A DNA stretch of 23,332 bases from Fluviibacter sp039805725 (GTDB lineage: Bacteria > Pseudomonadota > Gammaproteobacteria > Burkholderiales > Rhodocyclaceae): assembly GCA_039805725.1 (NCBI GenBank), contig JBDLTT010000007.1, positions 1 to 23,332 of the forward strand. The letters run 5' to 3'. Within the stretch, counting starts at the first letter, position 1. Each line of letters opens with the position of its first letter. Made by a program: the position numbers and the translations under genes. The notes beneath the pieces are model-generated. The model was not told where the DNA came from. It saw only the letters and a program-made list of their open reading frames with translations, and made no database searches. Below, piece by piece: positions 15,500 through 23,332 of this stretch.

Positions 15500-16882
15500 A
15501 TGACTGTCCGTAAAAAACACGCATTTCTCCGTTTTTTGTATAACCGCCTGCGAGAAGAGCACCTCGCTTGGCGAATCATGTTCCGTGAGGAATGGGTTTC
15601 CCTGGTGGTTCTGGCGCTTGGCGTTGTTCTGATTCTGTTTGTTACGCGACCGTTCCCGCCGCGCACCGTGACCCTTGCGGTTGGCCAGCCGGGTTCGACC
15701 TACGAGCTATTGGGTCAGCGCTATCAGGCGTATTTTGCACGTGAGGGTGTCACGCTAACACTCGTCAATACGGCCGGCTCGCGAGAAAGCATTGCTGAAG
15801 CCGACGATGCAGGCTCGCCGATCAATGGTGGCTTTCTGCTCGGTGGCGTTGCGCACAAGGGAGACTTTCCGCATCTGGTGTCGCTGGGCAGCGTGCAATA
15901 TGTCCCACTCTGGTTCTTCTACCGAGGGCCGCCCTTCAGCGGGTCCGACGCCGTCTCTTACTTCCGAGGCAAGCCAATCGCCATCGGCACGGAGGGTAGT
16001 GGCACCGAATTGCTGTTGACCCGTATTCTCGCCATGCGTGGCATCAATATCGAGAAATCAGACTCGTCCAATTTTCGGCGGCTACTGCACGCGGACGCGG
16101 CCGAGCAATTGCTGAATGGCAGGATCGAAGCCATGGCAATCGCTGATGGCATTGATTCACCCACGATTCAAAATCTGCTGACCCACCCTGAGATCCATAT
16201 TTTTGACTTTGCTTATGCAGATGCTTATGTGAAACGTATGCCTTATCTGGAGATGGTGACAATTCCGCGTGGTTCGCTGGATTTGGTGAAACTGGATCCG
16301 CCTAAAGATATTCATATGATCGCTTCCACAATCACGTTGCTGGTAGAAAAGACGATGCACCCTGCGTTGCAACAGTTATTTTTGCAGGCCACTGAGGATA
16401 TTAGCGAAGAGTCAGACAGTTTCTTCGGTCGTACTGATCAGTTTCCGGCATACATCGATAAGAGTATTCCGCTAAGCCCTGTCGCCGAGCGCTATTTTTC
16501 CAAGGGGGCGCCCTGGCTAAGCGGCGCGTTGCCATTCTGGCTAGTAAACTACATCGATCGCATGTGGCTCCTGGTTCTGGGAGTCTTCGCCATCGTTCTA
16601 CCCCTTTTCCGTCTGGTACCCAATTACCGTCTGTTCCGGTCACGCCAGCTGATTTCAGATGCGTATGACGAGCTCAAGCTGATTGAAGAACGTATGTACG
16701 CTGCGACGTCGGTCGAACAACTGCGCTATCTGGCGGAGCGCATCGACACACTGGATGCCGAACTGGGCGATGTATGGGTCTCTTCGGATGAAACGAACCG
16801 GTTCTATACGATGAAGAGCGCCCTCGGTTTGGTTCGGCGCGAGATCAGTGCCCGCATCGAGACCATGGGTGCGCGCCTTTAA
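15500..16882 (+). CDS. Membrane-anchored TAXI-type TRAP transporter solute-binding protein
   Basis: TAXI proteins are periplasmic substrate-binding subunits of TRAP transporters. The 460-aa product starts with a basic cytoplasmic stretch, one membrane helix (about 33-49, VSLVVLALGVVLILFVT), then a periplasmic binding domain (about 55-340) with the TAXI-like opening VTLAVGQPGSTYELLGQRYQ and IAIGTEGSGTELLL. A second helix (about 355-373, MWLLVLGVFAIVLPLF) leads to a C-terminal cytoplasmic segment of about 80 residues with coiled-coil character (DELKLIEERMYAATS). Classical TAXI proteins are about 320-330 aa with a cleaved signal, so this is an anchored variant. No TRAP permease is near. Uptake subunit or transmembrane sensor are both possible. 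ATG 15500 was chosen over an in-frame ATG at 15458, which lies within the terminator hairpin. Confidence 0.85.
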   Translation: MTVRKKHAFLRFLYNRLREEHLAWRIMFREEWVSLVVLALGVVLILFVTRPFPPRTVTLAVGQPGSTYELLGQRYQAYFAREGVTLTLVNTAGSRESIAEADDAGSPINGGFLLGGVAHKGDFPHLVSLGSVQYVPLWFFYRGPPFSGSDAVSYFRGKPIAIGTEGSGTELLLTRILAMRGINIEKSDSSNFRRLLHADAAEQLLNGRIEAMAIADGIDSPTIQNLLTHPEIHIFDFAYADAYVKRMPYLEMVTIPRGSLDLVKLDPPKDIHMIASTITLLVEKTMHPALQQLFLQATEDISEESDSFFGRTDQFPAYIDKSIPLSPVAERYFSKGAPWLSGALPFWLVNYIDRMWLLVLGVFAIVLPLFRLVPNYRLFRSRQLISDAYDELKLIEERMYAATSVEQLRYLAERIDTLDAELGDVWVSSDETNRFYTMKSALGLVRREISARIETMGARL

Positions 16883-16901
16883 ATGGGGTTCGGATAAAGC
16901 G

Positions 16902-17561
16902 CTACGGATCGGTAAACTGCAAGGGAGATTCGTCGCTGTTGCAGTTTGAGCAATCCTCTTCAACCTCATAACCCATTGTGCATTCGATGGTTTGGCCGGC
17001 GATGGCATCCACGGGCACTTTCATGATCTGAACCTTGATGACCCCTTCGCGCACCATGTCGAGATATCGTGCCGCGTTCTGCGATAGATCGATGATCCGT
17101 GCCCGATGTCGGGGGTGCATTCGGTCGTTTACTTTGACGACAACGCATAAGTTGGTATCCGGCCGCTTGACAGCGACGAGTGTTCCCAAGGGGATGAGGT
17201 TACTGGCGGCGGTAAATAGCTTGTTGTTGAATATGTCGCCACTGGCTGTCTTTCGGCCCTGAAAGCGTGGGCCGTAGAAGCTGGCATTACCGCGCAACCC
17301 TCTGGACTCAATCGTTTCAGGTGCGAGCGCTTCTTTAACCGGCAACATTGCCCGCGTGCGTTTTACATCGTTGTGCAAACTTTTCCCGGACTGACTCTTG
17401 ATCGGCAGCGATTTTTTAACCGAGAGCGGATTGGCGGATTCATGGCCATCGGTCGGGATGCCACCCGTGTCTCCGGATGCAATGCCCGAAGCGTAGATGC
17501 ATAAACCGAGCCATAGTGTGGCCAGGGCTTTGCCGAATTGTCCGTCACGGTGAAGCGGCAT
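16902..17561 (-). CDS. RlpA-like double-psi beta-barrel protein
   Basis: RlpA proteins are envelope proteins; the Pseudomonas enzyme is a lytic transglycosylase acting on stem-peptide-free septal glycan. The 219-aa product has an N-terminal signal (GKALATLWLGLCIYASGIA), a low-complexity linker and a DPBB domain at about residues 91-180: GNASFYGPRFQGRKTASGD, then AASNLIPLGTLVAV, VVVKVNDRMHPRHRARIIDL and AARYLDMVREG. Asp146 in VNDR is kept. Where family members usually have Glu after TASG and His after TAA, this protein has Asp109 and Ser120. There is no SPOR domain; the C-terminus has Cys193, Cys204 and Cys207. The start ATG 17559-17561 has AGG seven bases upstream; an in-frame TTG at 17609 is less likely. 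Convergent with the TAXI gene, 19 bases apart. Confidence 0.82.
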   Translation of the reverse strand: MPLHRDGQFGKALATLWLGLCIYASGIASGDTGGIPTDGHESANPLSVKKSLPIKSQSGKSLHNDVKRTRAMLPVKEALAPETIESRGLRGNASFYGPRFQGRKTASGDIFNNKLFTAASNLIPLGTLVAVKRPDTNLCVVVKVNDRMHPRHRARIIDLSQNAARYLDMVREGVIKVQIMKVPVDAIAGQTIECTMGYEVEEDCSNCNSDESPLQFTDP

Positions 17562-17628
17562 CCGATACCTGAATACGGTGGAAACGGGTACATTATCCAC
17601 ATTTCGCAATTTCAGGATGGTGGTTTAA

Positions 17629-17934
17629 GTGATCATGAAAAAGATCATTGTGCTTGCCCTGCTGGCCTTGAGTGCAGCGACATCGGCGCAGACGGGCTTG
17701 CAGGGATTTGACCGGAATTACCCGAATACGCCCGCGGGGGATAACCCACGCGGTTTTACACCCCAAATCAGCCCTGTTCAGAAGGCGCCGCCGACCCAAG
17801 CGGTGACCGGCGGCAGCATTGATGCATCATCCGGTGCCAACGATCCATTTACCGCACCTGATCCCATGATAGATGGCAATGCCTCACCCGCGGGCCAGCC
17901 AGAGGACGAGCTGACTGGGTTCGAATCCGAGTGA
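17629..17934 (+). CDS. Small secreted protein of unknown function
   Basis: The 101-aa product begins with a clear Sec signal peptide (MKKIIVLALLALSAATSA, cleavage likely before QTG). The mature part is hydrophilic, low in complexity and rich in Pro, Gly, Asn and Ser, with an acidic end (QPEDELTGFESE). I recognise no domain; it may be intrinsically disordered in the periplasm. AGGATGG at 17614-17620 precedes GTG 17629 by 8 bases, with ATG 17635 as an alternative start. It is divergent from the RlpA-like gene over 67 bases, which must hold both promoters. The signal peptide and ribosome site support a real gene; its function is unknown. Confidence 0.7.
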   Translation: MIMKKIIVLALLALSAATSAQTGLQGFDRNYPNTPAGDNPRGFTPQISPVQKAPPTQAVTGGSIDASSGANDPFTAPDPMIDGNASPAGQPEDELTGFESE

Positions 17935-18049
17935 TACGCCAGGCATTCGCGGCCGCAATAAGACCGGGGACTTGCTGGATTGCCCCCGTCTGTAGACCAG
18001 CCCGGGTTCCGGTCGAGGATGGCACCCCTGCCGGGCCGGGGTATTTGGA

Positions 18050-18760
18050 TCAGTTGCCGGCCATGCCTGCCGAGACGCGTACGGCAGTGGTCACCCAATC
18101 AATCGCCAGCTTCTGGAAGGCTTCTGGTGTGCTGCTTTCAGTACGGAAGGTTTCGCCAGCCATGGTGTAGACACCTTCTCCCAGGATCTTGCCCGTAACG
18201 CTGTCACGCATTTTGGCCTCGACGACGAGCATTGGGGTTTTGCTGTCCAGACCTGTGGCCTTCTGCGCCGCATAAAGTACCGCAGAAACCGGGATCACAT
18301 TCCAGGGCTTGAAACCATCACCTTCAACTTCGGCACCGGTAATGGCAATACTCAGTCGTGCAATGCCGGGCCCCGGTTTATCGACCACATTAAAACGATT
18401 GGCGACTTTTTCTTTCAGTTGTTTGTCGATGATCATGCGCGTTTCGTAGATCGTTTCTTCGGTCAAGCCTTTTTTACCTTGTCCTTTAAGCGCGGTTTGA
18501 AAGAGGATGACCGGGTCGATCATCACCCCATGCCAATCGCTGCGTTTGAAATCCGGACTGATGTAGCGATACAGATTAACGCCGGGTGCTGGGCTGCCAA
18601 CGTTGACCAGTCGATTGTATTCGGTCGATGTCAGGAAGCCCGATTTCTGAGATTCGGTCAGACCGCCGCCACCACACGCGCTCAACAGCGCCGCCGAGGT
18701 TGCCAGTAGGGTGACGCCGGCTGCGCGGCGGATAAAAGTTCGGGCAAATGTCTGGCGCAT
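18050..18760 (-). CDS. DUF3313-type lipoprotein
   Basis: The 236-aa product has a lipoprotein signal (RRAAGVTLLATSAALLSAC, lipid-attachment Cys29) followed by GGGGL and a soluble domain resembling DUF3313: SGFLTSTEYNRLV, then LYRYISPDFKRSDWHGVMID and PVILFQTALKGQGKKGL. A central IARLSIAITGAEVEGD and a late MLVVEAKMRDSVTGKILGEG fit lipoproteins of this group, whose role is unknown. GGAG lies 8 bases upstream of ATG 18758-18760, favouring it over an in-frame TTG at 18775. It is convergent with the small secreted gene at 17629, 115 bases apart, and is probably transcribed alone. The family call is from memory. Confidence 0.78.
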   Translation of the reverse strand: MRQTFARTFIRRAAGVTLLATSAALLSACGGGGLTESQKSGFLTSTEYNRLVNVGSPAPGVNLYRYISPDFKRSDWHGVMIDPVILFQTALKGQGKKGLTEETIYETRMIIDKQLKEKVANRFNVVDKPGPGIARLSIAITGAEVEGDGFKPWNVIPVSAVLYAAQKATGLDSKTPMLVVEAKMRDSVTGKILGEGVYTMAGETFRTESSTPEAFQKLAIDWVTTAVRVSAGMAGN

Positions 18761-18869
18761 GGAAAACTCCGGCAATCTAAAGGAATGACATCAGACTAAA
18801 GGGAACTCATGAGGCTGTCTAGCCCGTGACGAAAATATTTTTGTAGCCCCCGCTAAACCTGTCATCCAA

Positions 18870-18881
18870 GCAGATATCTGC
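18870..18881. repeat. Perfect 12-bp palindrome upstream of a secreted-protein gene
   Basis: GCAGATATCTGC is a perfect palindrome in the 167-base gap between the divergent DUF3313-type gene and the 18928 gene. It could be an operator for either. Several 12-bp palindromes are expected by chance in a window of this size, so the evidence is only its intergenic position. I see no gene in the gap. Confidence 0.25.
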
Positions 18882-18927
18882 GCGTTATCGACACTAGGCG
18901 TTGTAGTTTTTTGATAAGGAGTGCGCC

Positions 18928-19236
18928 ATGACATCAGGGTTACGTAAAGGTCTCGCCGTTGCGGCGTTGGCATTGTTCGCGCTGGCCAGTCAGCCGGCTC
19001 TGGCAGACGGATGGCGTCATCACGGGTACGGGCGTTTCCCGGGCGCTAATGCCTGGGTGCCGTTTGCACTGGGCGCAGTGGTCGGGGGGGTGGCGCTCGG
19101 CGCCATGCTGCAACCGCAGCCGATCGTTGTACAGCCGGTTTATGCTCAACCGCCGGTCTATGGACGGCCTAGGGTGATCGTGCCACCGCCCGGATATATG
19201 TTAATGCAGCCTCCGCCGGTGTACTACAGCTACTGA
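18928..19236 (+). CDS. Small secreted Pro/Tyr-rich protein, unknown function
   Basis: The 102-aa product has a signal peptide (MTSGLRKGLAVAALALFAL then ASQPALA, cleaved before DGW). The mature part has GWRHHGYGRFPG, a short Gly/Ala-rich hydrophobic segment (WVPFALGAVVGGVALGAML) and a Pro/Tyr/Gln-rich end with repeated PVY and PPP units finishing YYSY. The layout is that of small envelope proteins with a glycine-zipper-like segment and a disordered tail. I know no function. AAGGAG at 18916-18921 lies six bases before the ATG, one of the better ribosome sites here. It is convergent with the acyl synthetase gene, 15 bases away. Confidence 0.75.
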   Translation: MTSGLRKGLAVAALALFALASQPALADGWRHHGYGRFPGANAWVPFALGAVVGGVALGAMLQPQPIVVQPVYAQPPVYGRPRVIVPPPGYMLMQPPPVYYSY

Positions 19237-19251
19237 TGAGGTGCCGCCAGG

Positions 19252-20778
19252 CTAGGTTGGCTTACCAGAGGCCAGCTTCTGGAGCGTCTGGTAGTCAACC
19301 TTCCCGGTGCGCAGTACCGGTAGCTCTGGCATATGCACAACTTCGCGCGGAAGCCAGGTATTGGGGATGTGCTCTGTGCTGAAGTGCTCGCGGATCTTGC
19401 TGGCGCTTAGGTTAGGGTCGTTGGTGTATAGACGCAGGAGGGGTTTTCCCTGTTCCACATTCTCAATAGCGATGGCGGCATGGTGATGCTCGGGGGACAG
19501 CTTGGCGACTTCGTCTTCGATGAAGCCGAGGGAAATCATTTCGCCGGCGATCTTGGTGAAGCGCTTCTTGCGCCCCTTGATCATAAGGTAACCATCGGTG
19601 TCGATCGTCACGATATCTCCGGTGTCGTACCACCCATCGTCAAGCGACGAACGTTCTTCGACCAGGTCGTGCAAGTAGGACTTCATCAGATTCGGGCCAC
19701 GCACATGAAGCACGCCACCTTCGGCGATGCCTTCATGAGGCTCGATCCGGTATTCGATGTGAGGCAAAAGCCGCCCGACTGTGCCATGACGCGTGCCGCT
19801 AGGGACATTCACAGCGATCACGGGACCAGCTTCGGTAGCGCCGTAACCTTCCAGCATCGTAATGCCTAGTGCCTCATAGAGCTCACGTGTGCGGAGTTTG
19901 AGACGTTCAGCGCCGGCAACGATATAGCGTAGTGACGAAAGATCCTCGGGTTTTGCCGCCTTGTAAAGCTGGCTGAGAAAGGTATCCGTCGACAGCATGA
20001 CGCTGGGTTTCTGGTTGCGGATCAGCTGCAGGTTTTCTTTGTGTCGCAACGGCGAGAGGCCGATAATGGTGCGCATGCCGTTGAGCAGCGGCAGTAGTAC
20101 GCCGGCGGTCAGGCCAAAGGCGTGGAACTGCGGTAGCGCGCTGAACATGCTTTCATGGGTGCCAATCGGAAAGGCAGCCAGTATCTGGTCAACGTTAGAC
20201 AGCAGATTACGGTGCGACAGAACGACTGCTTTAGGCTCGGCTTCGCTCCCCGAAGTGAAGAGAATCACCGCATGGTCATCCGGTTTGCTACGCTCGGTTC
20301 TCAATCGCTTGAGACGCACCCGTAACAGTCCTCTCAGCTTGGCCATTCGGCCGATGCGTTGTGCAATATCTTCAAGAAATACGGTGCGTATCCCGCGTTC
20401 GGCCAGCAGCCCCGGCAGGTCGTTAAGATCACACTTATCTAGAAACTGGCGCGATGTCAGCAGCACATTCATGTGGGCGCGTTCACAGCAGCGCACCAGA
20501 ATCGGCAGTGGAAACGTGTAGTTCAGTATGGCGGCGGCTTTATGCGCAAAGAGACACGCGAAGATGCTGACCACACCGGTGACGCTATTTGGCAGCAGAC
20601 ACCCCACATGATGACGCACCGTCAGCGTCTCGATCTGGCGGGACAGCACAGCACAGCCGATGATCAGACGGTCAAAGCTAAGTGATCGGCCGAGCTCGTC
20701 GATCACAATCGGTTGGCGGCCGGGATGCGCCGCGGCCGACATCAGGAGTCTTTTGGGGATCGTATTGTTGGCCGGCAT
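19252..20778 (-). CDS. Acyl-ACP/acyl-CoA synthetase, stand-alone homologue of the Aas C-terminal domain
   Basis: This ANL-superfamily enzyme is expected to adenylate a fatty acid and transfer it to ACP or CoA. The 508-aa product shows the nucleotide loop ILFTSGSEAEPK (172-183), SALPQFHAFGLTAG (213-225), LRYIVAGAERL, the aromatic motif GYGATE (311-316), DGWYDTGDI with Asp385, KIAGEMISL and Lys493 near the end (LRTGKVDYQTL). From memory, the best match is the synthetase half of E. coli Aas (2-acyl-glycerophosphoethanolamine acyltransferase/acyl-ACP synthetase); the acyltransferase half and MFS transporter are absent. A lysophospholipid repair or fatty-acid scavenging role is an inference. It starts 15 bases after the helicase-nuclease gene and may share its transcript. 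Confidence 0.85.
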   Translation of the reverse strand: MPANNTIPKRLLMSAAAHPGRQPIVIDELGRSLSFDRLIIGCAVLSRQIETLTVRHHVGCLLPNSVTGVVSIFACLFAHKAAAILNYTFPLPILVRCCERAHMNVLLTSRQFLDKCDLNDLPGLLAERGIRTVFLEDIAQRIGRMAKLRGLLRVRLKRLRTERSKPDDHAVILFTSGSEAEPKAVVLSHRNLLSNVDQILAAFPIGTHESMFSALPQFHAFGLTAGVLLPLLNGMRTIIGLSPLRHKENLQLIRNQKPSVMLSTDTFLSQLYKAAKPEDLSSLRYIVAGAERLKLRTRELYEALGITMLEGYGATEAGPVIAVNVPSGTRHGTVGRLLPHIEYRIEPHEGIAEGGVLHVRGPNLMKSYLHDLVEERSSLDDGWYDTGDIVTIDTDGYLMIKGRKKRFTKIAGEMISLGFIEDEVAKLSPEHHHAAIAIENVEQGKPLLRLYTNDPNLSASKIREHFSTEHIPNTWLPREVVHMPELPVLRTGKVDYQTLQKLASGKPT

Positions 20779-20793
20779 AGGTTTTTCAGCGTT

Positions 20794-23332
20794 CTATAAT
20801 GTGACTAGTTTGCCATGCGCCGGGAAAAAAATCGCCGTGCGGATGGTAATGCCCTGTTCGGCCTCGTGTGCGTAAAGCGCGGCATAGCGTTCTAGCTGTG
20901 GCCGGTAGGTCGCCGCTTTGGCTTCCAGATGGGCTATCAGGGCCGTGCCCGTCAATGCCGCATCGTGGCGCAGGGTTTTGTAGTCGATGATCCAGCGAAT
21001 ACCATCTTCGATGAAGGTGCGGTCAATGACGTGCCGGTGGATTTCGTCTGGTTCTGTCATCGCCTGATCGGGTTCATCGTTGCGCATCGATGCTGCAAGA
21101 TTGCTCAGCGGCACTTCGCAGCCGGCCGCTTCATGCGCACCCAGAATCCATCGACTCTCCGGGTTGGTGAGTGCGCGTTTCAAGGTGTCGCAGACGACCT
21201 CGGTTGCAGCGTCTATCTCTTCCGGGGGATAACCAAGCCGGGAAAAATTTTGGTTCAGGCGTGGTAACAACGCTTCAACACGCTGCTGGCTCCATGCGTC
21301 CAGACCGTCTTGGGCAATAGCTTCCAAATATTGGTGGATCATCGTACCGATATCCATTTCCAGCGTGCTATCGAAAACGTGGGGTGGTTGATCTTCCGTT
21401 ACCACCGGCGGCCTCGGTGTGACCGCTGCCGTGCGAGGTGTCGCGACCCGAACAAGTCTAGGCTCAAACGTGGCGGGATCAATACGGCTGGCTGGCGGCA
21501 TGGGGGCGGGCGGTTGGGCGGCCGCCACCATGAAATCCTTCTCGACCAGGGGCCATAGTGGTGCAAGTAAGGAACTGGATGCGGGCGGCTTCAGATCAGT
21601 AGGGGTGTCGCTCTTGGAGCTGCGCCCGGCGATCCCCAGGAGATGTAGCCGACGTATGGCACGTGTGGCGGCGACATAAAGGACGCGACGATCCTCATTC
21701 TGTGCACGGGTTCGTTCCAGACTGCGCAGCAAGGCATAGGGTGTTGGCGTTTTTCCACTCGGGCTTCCCGGTGCCGGTGCCGGCGCTACGACCAGATGTT
21801 CCCGGCCGTCATCGTCGAGAATCAGCGTGTCCCATAAGAGCAGAGCATGGCCGTCATTGGGTGGCGTTCTGTGCAAACCAGGCACGATGACGGTATCGAA
21901 CTGCAAGCCCTTGGATTTGTGAATCGTCATCAGTTGTACGTGACCGCTATCCTCGCTCGCATCCGGTGCGGCAAAAAGACGACCCAGCGCGTCATCCAGG
22001 CGATCAAGTTCGAGTTCACCATGCATATCTAGGGTGTCGAGCAAGCCGAAGTAGGCCTGGACGTCTTCAATATCACTCTCACTAATCAAGCAATCCGGGC
22101 CGCCGATGGCGTGCCAGACACCCTCGACCCAGCGCCGTGCGCGTTGTACGCCCTGATGTGCGTAAGCGGCGAGCAGAGCATGACGGAGTGGCAGCAGACG
22201 GCGTTGTCCATCTGCACTAAGTCGGCTGATGCGGGCATCGTCCTGCATGAGCGACCACAGCGACTGTAGATGATCATCGGCTGCGAGGTGATGTAGGTCA
22301 GCCAGCGTTAGGCCGCACCAGGGTGCGCGCAGGATGGCGAGCCAATGTAAGCGATCGCCCTGAGCGTGTAGCGCGCGCGTGAGCGACACAAGATCCTGCA
22401 CGCTCTGGCGGGCCGCCAATGCATTAATTTCGACCGCACGAAACGGTACGCGTGGTTCGATATCCTGAAGTTGCGTGATGAGCGCGTCAAGGTGCGAGCG
22501 CGCCCGCACCAGTACGGCGATGGTGCTGTTTGGGTCTTCAGTCCGGGCAGTACGGATCAGATTAGCGACGATGGTGGCTTCGCGTTCATCAGCAAGGGAT
22601 CGTGGCGCGGTATCACCGCTATCGCGATCGCGCTCACGTGTAATCAACGGGTGAATAGTGACACCGGCCGTCGGCTCGGCCACTTTTCCGGCCACGCAGG
22701 GTTCATAGCGGACAGCGCCGCGAATGATGTCGTCTTCAGGTGCGAAGACCTGGCCAAAGGTCGCATTGACCCAATCGATGATCTCCGGGTGCGAACGGTT
22801 ATTCCGGTAGAGCTGCAGGGATTCGGGTTGAATTTTGCCCAGTCCATTTTTGCGGACACGCAGAAACAAACCGACATCCGCTTTGCGGAAGCGATATATC
22901 GATTGCATTGGATCGCCCACCAGAAAGATCGAACGATCAGGTTCGTGTTCCCACCCGGCAGTCAAACGCTCTAGCAATGCGATCTGGAGTGGGCTGGTGT
23001 CCTGGAATTCATCCACCAGGAGATGGCGTAAATGATAATCCAGGCGCTCGCGAATTTCGCCCGGCGCGTCGTCTGAGCCGATCGCTTCAACGGCACGCAT
23101 GGCGATCTCGCCAAAATCGACAGATTTTTCCTGATGGAAGACCAGCCAGAGCTGGGTGTAGGCTAGACGAAGGAGGGCGGCCAGCGCAGCCACCAGTTCG
23201 GCTGAAGCGTTACTCAGCTCAGGATCGGGTAATTCACGGATACTGGCTAGTATCGCTGCATCACCACTGGCGGCAATCTCGGCAATGGCGTCAAGCAGCA
23301 CTTGGCGTTGCGGTTGATGGGCTGTACCGGCA
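20794..23332 (-). CDS. AddA/RecB-like UvrD-family helicase-nuclease, 5'-truncated by the window edge
   Basis: Such enzymes unwind and trim DNA ends in double-strand-break repair. About 845 residues are visible; the frame is open to the right edge, so the N-terminus with the Walker A loop lies outside. Superfamily 1A motifs appear in order: LLVDEFQDTSPLQ (motif II), LVGDPMQSIYRFRKAD (III), LMTIHKSKGLQFDTVIVP (V) and RRVLYVAATRA (VI). The C-terminus has a PD-(D/E)XK nuclease with GTMIHQYLE, GCEVPL, VIDRTF, WIIDYKT and YRPQLERYAALY, so an intact active site is likely. The combination fits AddA and also bacterial RecB-like single genes. A partner (AddB-like) would be expected to the right. A GTG at 23299-23301 is an internal codon and not the start. 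Confidence 0.92.
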   Translation of the reverse strand, partial: AGTAHQPQRQVLLDAIAEIAASGDAAILASIRELPDPELSNASAELVAALAALLRLAYTQLWLVFHQEKSVDFGEIAMRAVEAIGSDDAPGEIRERLDYHLRHLLVDEFQDTSPLQIALLERLTAGWEHEPDRSIFLVGDPMQSIYRFRKADVGLFLRVRKNGLGKIQPESLQLYRNNRSHPEIIDWVNATFGQVFAPEDDIIRGAVRYEPCVAGKVAEPTAGVTIHPLITRERDRDSGDTAPRSLADEREATIVANLIRTARTEDPNSTIAVLVRARSHLDALITQLQDIEPRVPFRAVEINALAARQSVQDLVSLTRALHAQGDRLHWLAILRAPWCGLTLADLHHLAADDHLQSLWSLMQDDARISRLSADGQRRLLPLRHALLAAYAHQGVQRARRWVEGVWHAIGGPDCLISESDIEDVQAYFGLLDTLDMHGELELDRLDDALGRLFAAPDASEDSGHVQLMTIHKSKGLQFDTVIVPGLHRTPPNDGHALLLWDTLILDDDGREHLVVAPAPAPGSPSGKTPTPYALLRSLERTRAQNEDRRVLYVAATRAIRRLHLLGIAGRSSKSDTPTDLKPPASSSLLAPLWPLVEKDFMVAAAQPPAPMPPASRIDPATFEPRLVRVATPRTAAVTPRPPVVTEDQPPHVFDSTLEMDIGTMIHQYLEAIAQDGLDAWSQQRVEALLPRLNQNFSRLGYPPEEIDAATEVVCDTLKRALTNPESRWILGAHEAAGCEVPLSNLAASMRNDEPDQAMTEPDEIHRHVIDRTFIEDGIRWIIDYKTLRHDAALTGTALIAHLEAKAATYRPQLERYAALYAHEAEQGITIRTAIFFPAHGKLVTL

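Noticed and set aside
18022..18041. GC-rich inverted repeat ACCCC...GGGGT between convergent genes, as a terminator
   Set aside because: The stem is interrupted and there is no T-run on either strand.
20218..20257. Ala in place of Gly in the nucleotide loop (TSGSEAEPKAV) of the acyl synthetase as a sign of inactivity
   Set aside because: Aas-like synthetases often have PKAV here, and the other adenylation motifs with Lys493 are intact.
20794..23332. Helicase-nuclease considered as part of a phage-defence island
   Set aside because: The motif set fits housekeeping AddA/RecB repair enzymes, and no defence partner, integrase or restriction gene is nearby.

Overview
The window reads as ordinary chromosomal DNA of a Gram-negative bacterium, most likely a betaproteobacterium. 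The evidence is gene order (rsfS-rlmH-maf near rng; uppP, an RNase II-family gene, a tonB-type gene, aroE and mtgA in one run) and protein character (lipoproteins, TonB, RlpA-like and TAXI-type proteins). Coding density is very high. No gene-free stretch exceeds 300 bases; the longest is 13463-13689. I saw no rRNA, tRNA, insertion sequence, CRISPR array or phage gene. Many genes lack a clear Shine-Dalgarno sequence, so several starts rest on homology.

Layout. 23-1647 (+): rsfS, rlmH and maf, for ribosome silencing, 23S rRNA methylation and nucleotide-pool cleaning. 1644-4094 (-): trhP (tRNA hydroxylation) followed by a GT-B-like protein resembling the N-terminal half of plant L-arabinokinase; this pair sits between maf and rng. 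4129-5589 (+): rng, RNase G. 5590-7050 (-): a GabD-type aldehyde dehydrogenase. 7142-7678 (+): an exported NlpC/P60 hydrolase. 7685-12917 (-): a compact five-gene run, in transcription order uppP, RNase II-like, tonB-like, aroE, mtgA, which mixes peptidoglycan supply with RNA decay and shikimate synthesis. 12992-13462 (-): a two-TM K+ channel.

13690-19236 holds small exported or membrane genes: an EF-hand protein, an SCO-family copper protein with a 55-codon membrane ORF overlapping its start, a two-CBS-domain protein, a strong terminator, a membrane-anchored TAXI-type binding protein, a divergent RlpA-like protein, two small secreted proteins of unknown function and a DUF3313-type lipoprotein. 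19252-23332 (-): a stand-alone Aas-like acyl-ACP/acyl-CoA synthetase behind an AddA/RecB-like helicase-nuclease that runs off the right edge.

I found no convincing undescribed system. The items most worth following are the GT-B-like protein inserted into the rsfS-rng neighbourhood, the orphan two-TM TAXI protein starting 21 bases after a terminator, the RlpA-like protein with changed conserved residues, the unannotated small ORF coupled to the SCO gene, and the synthetase paired with the helicase-nuclease.
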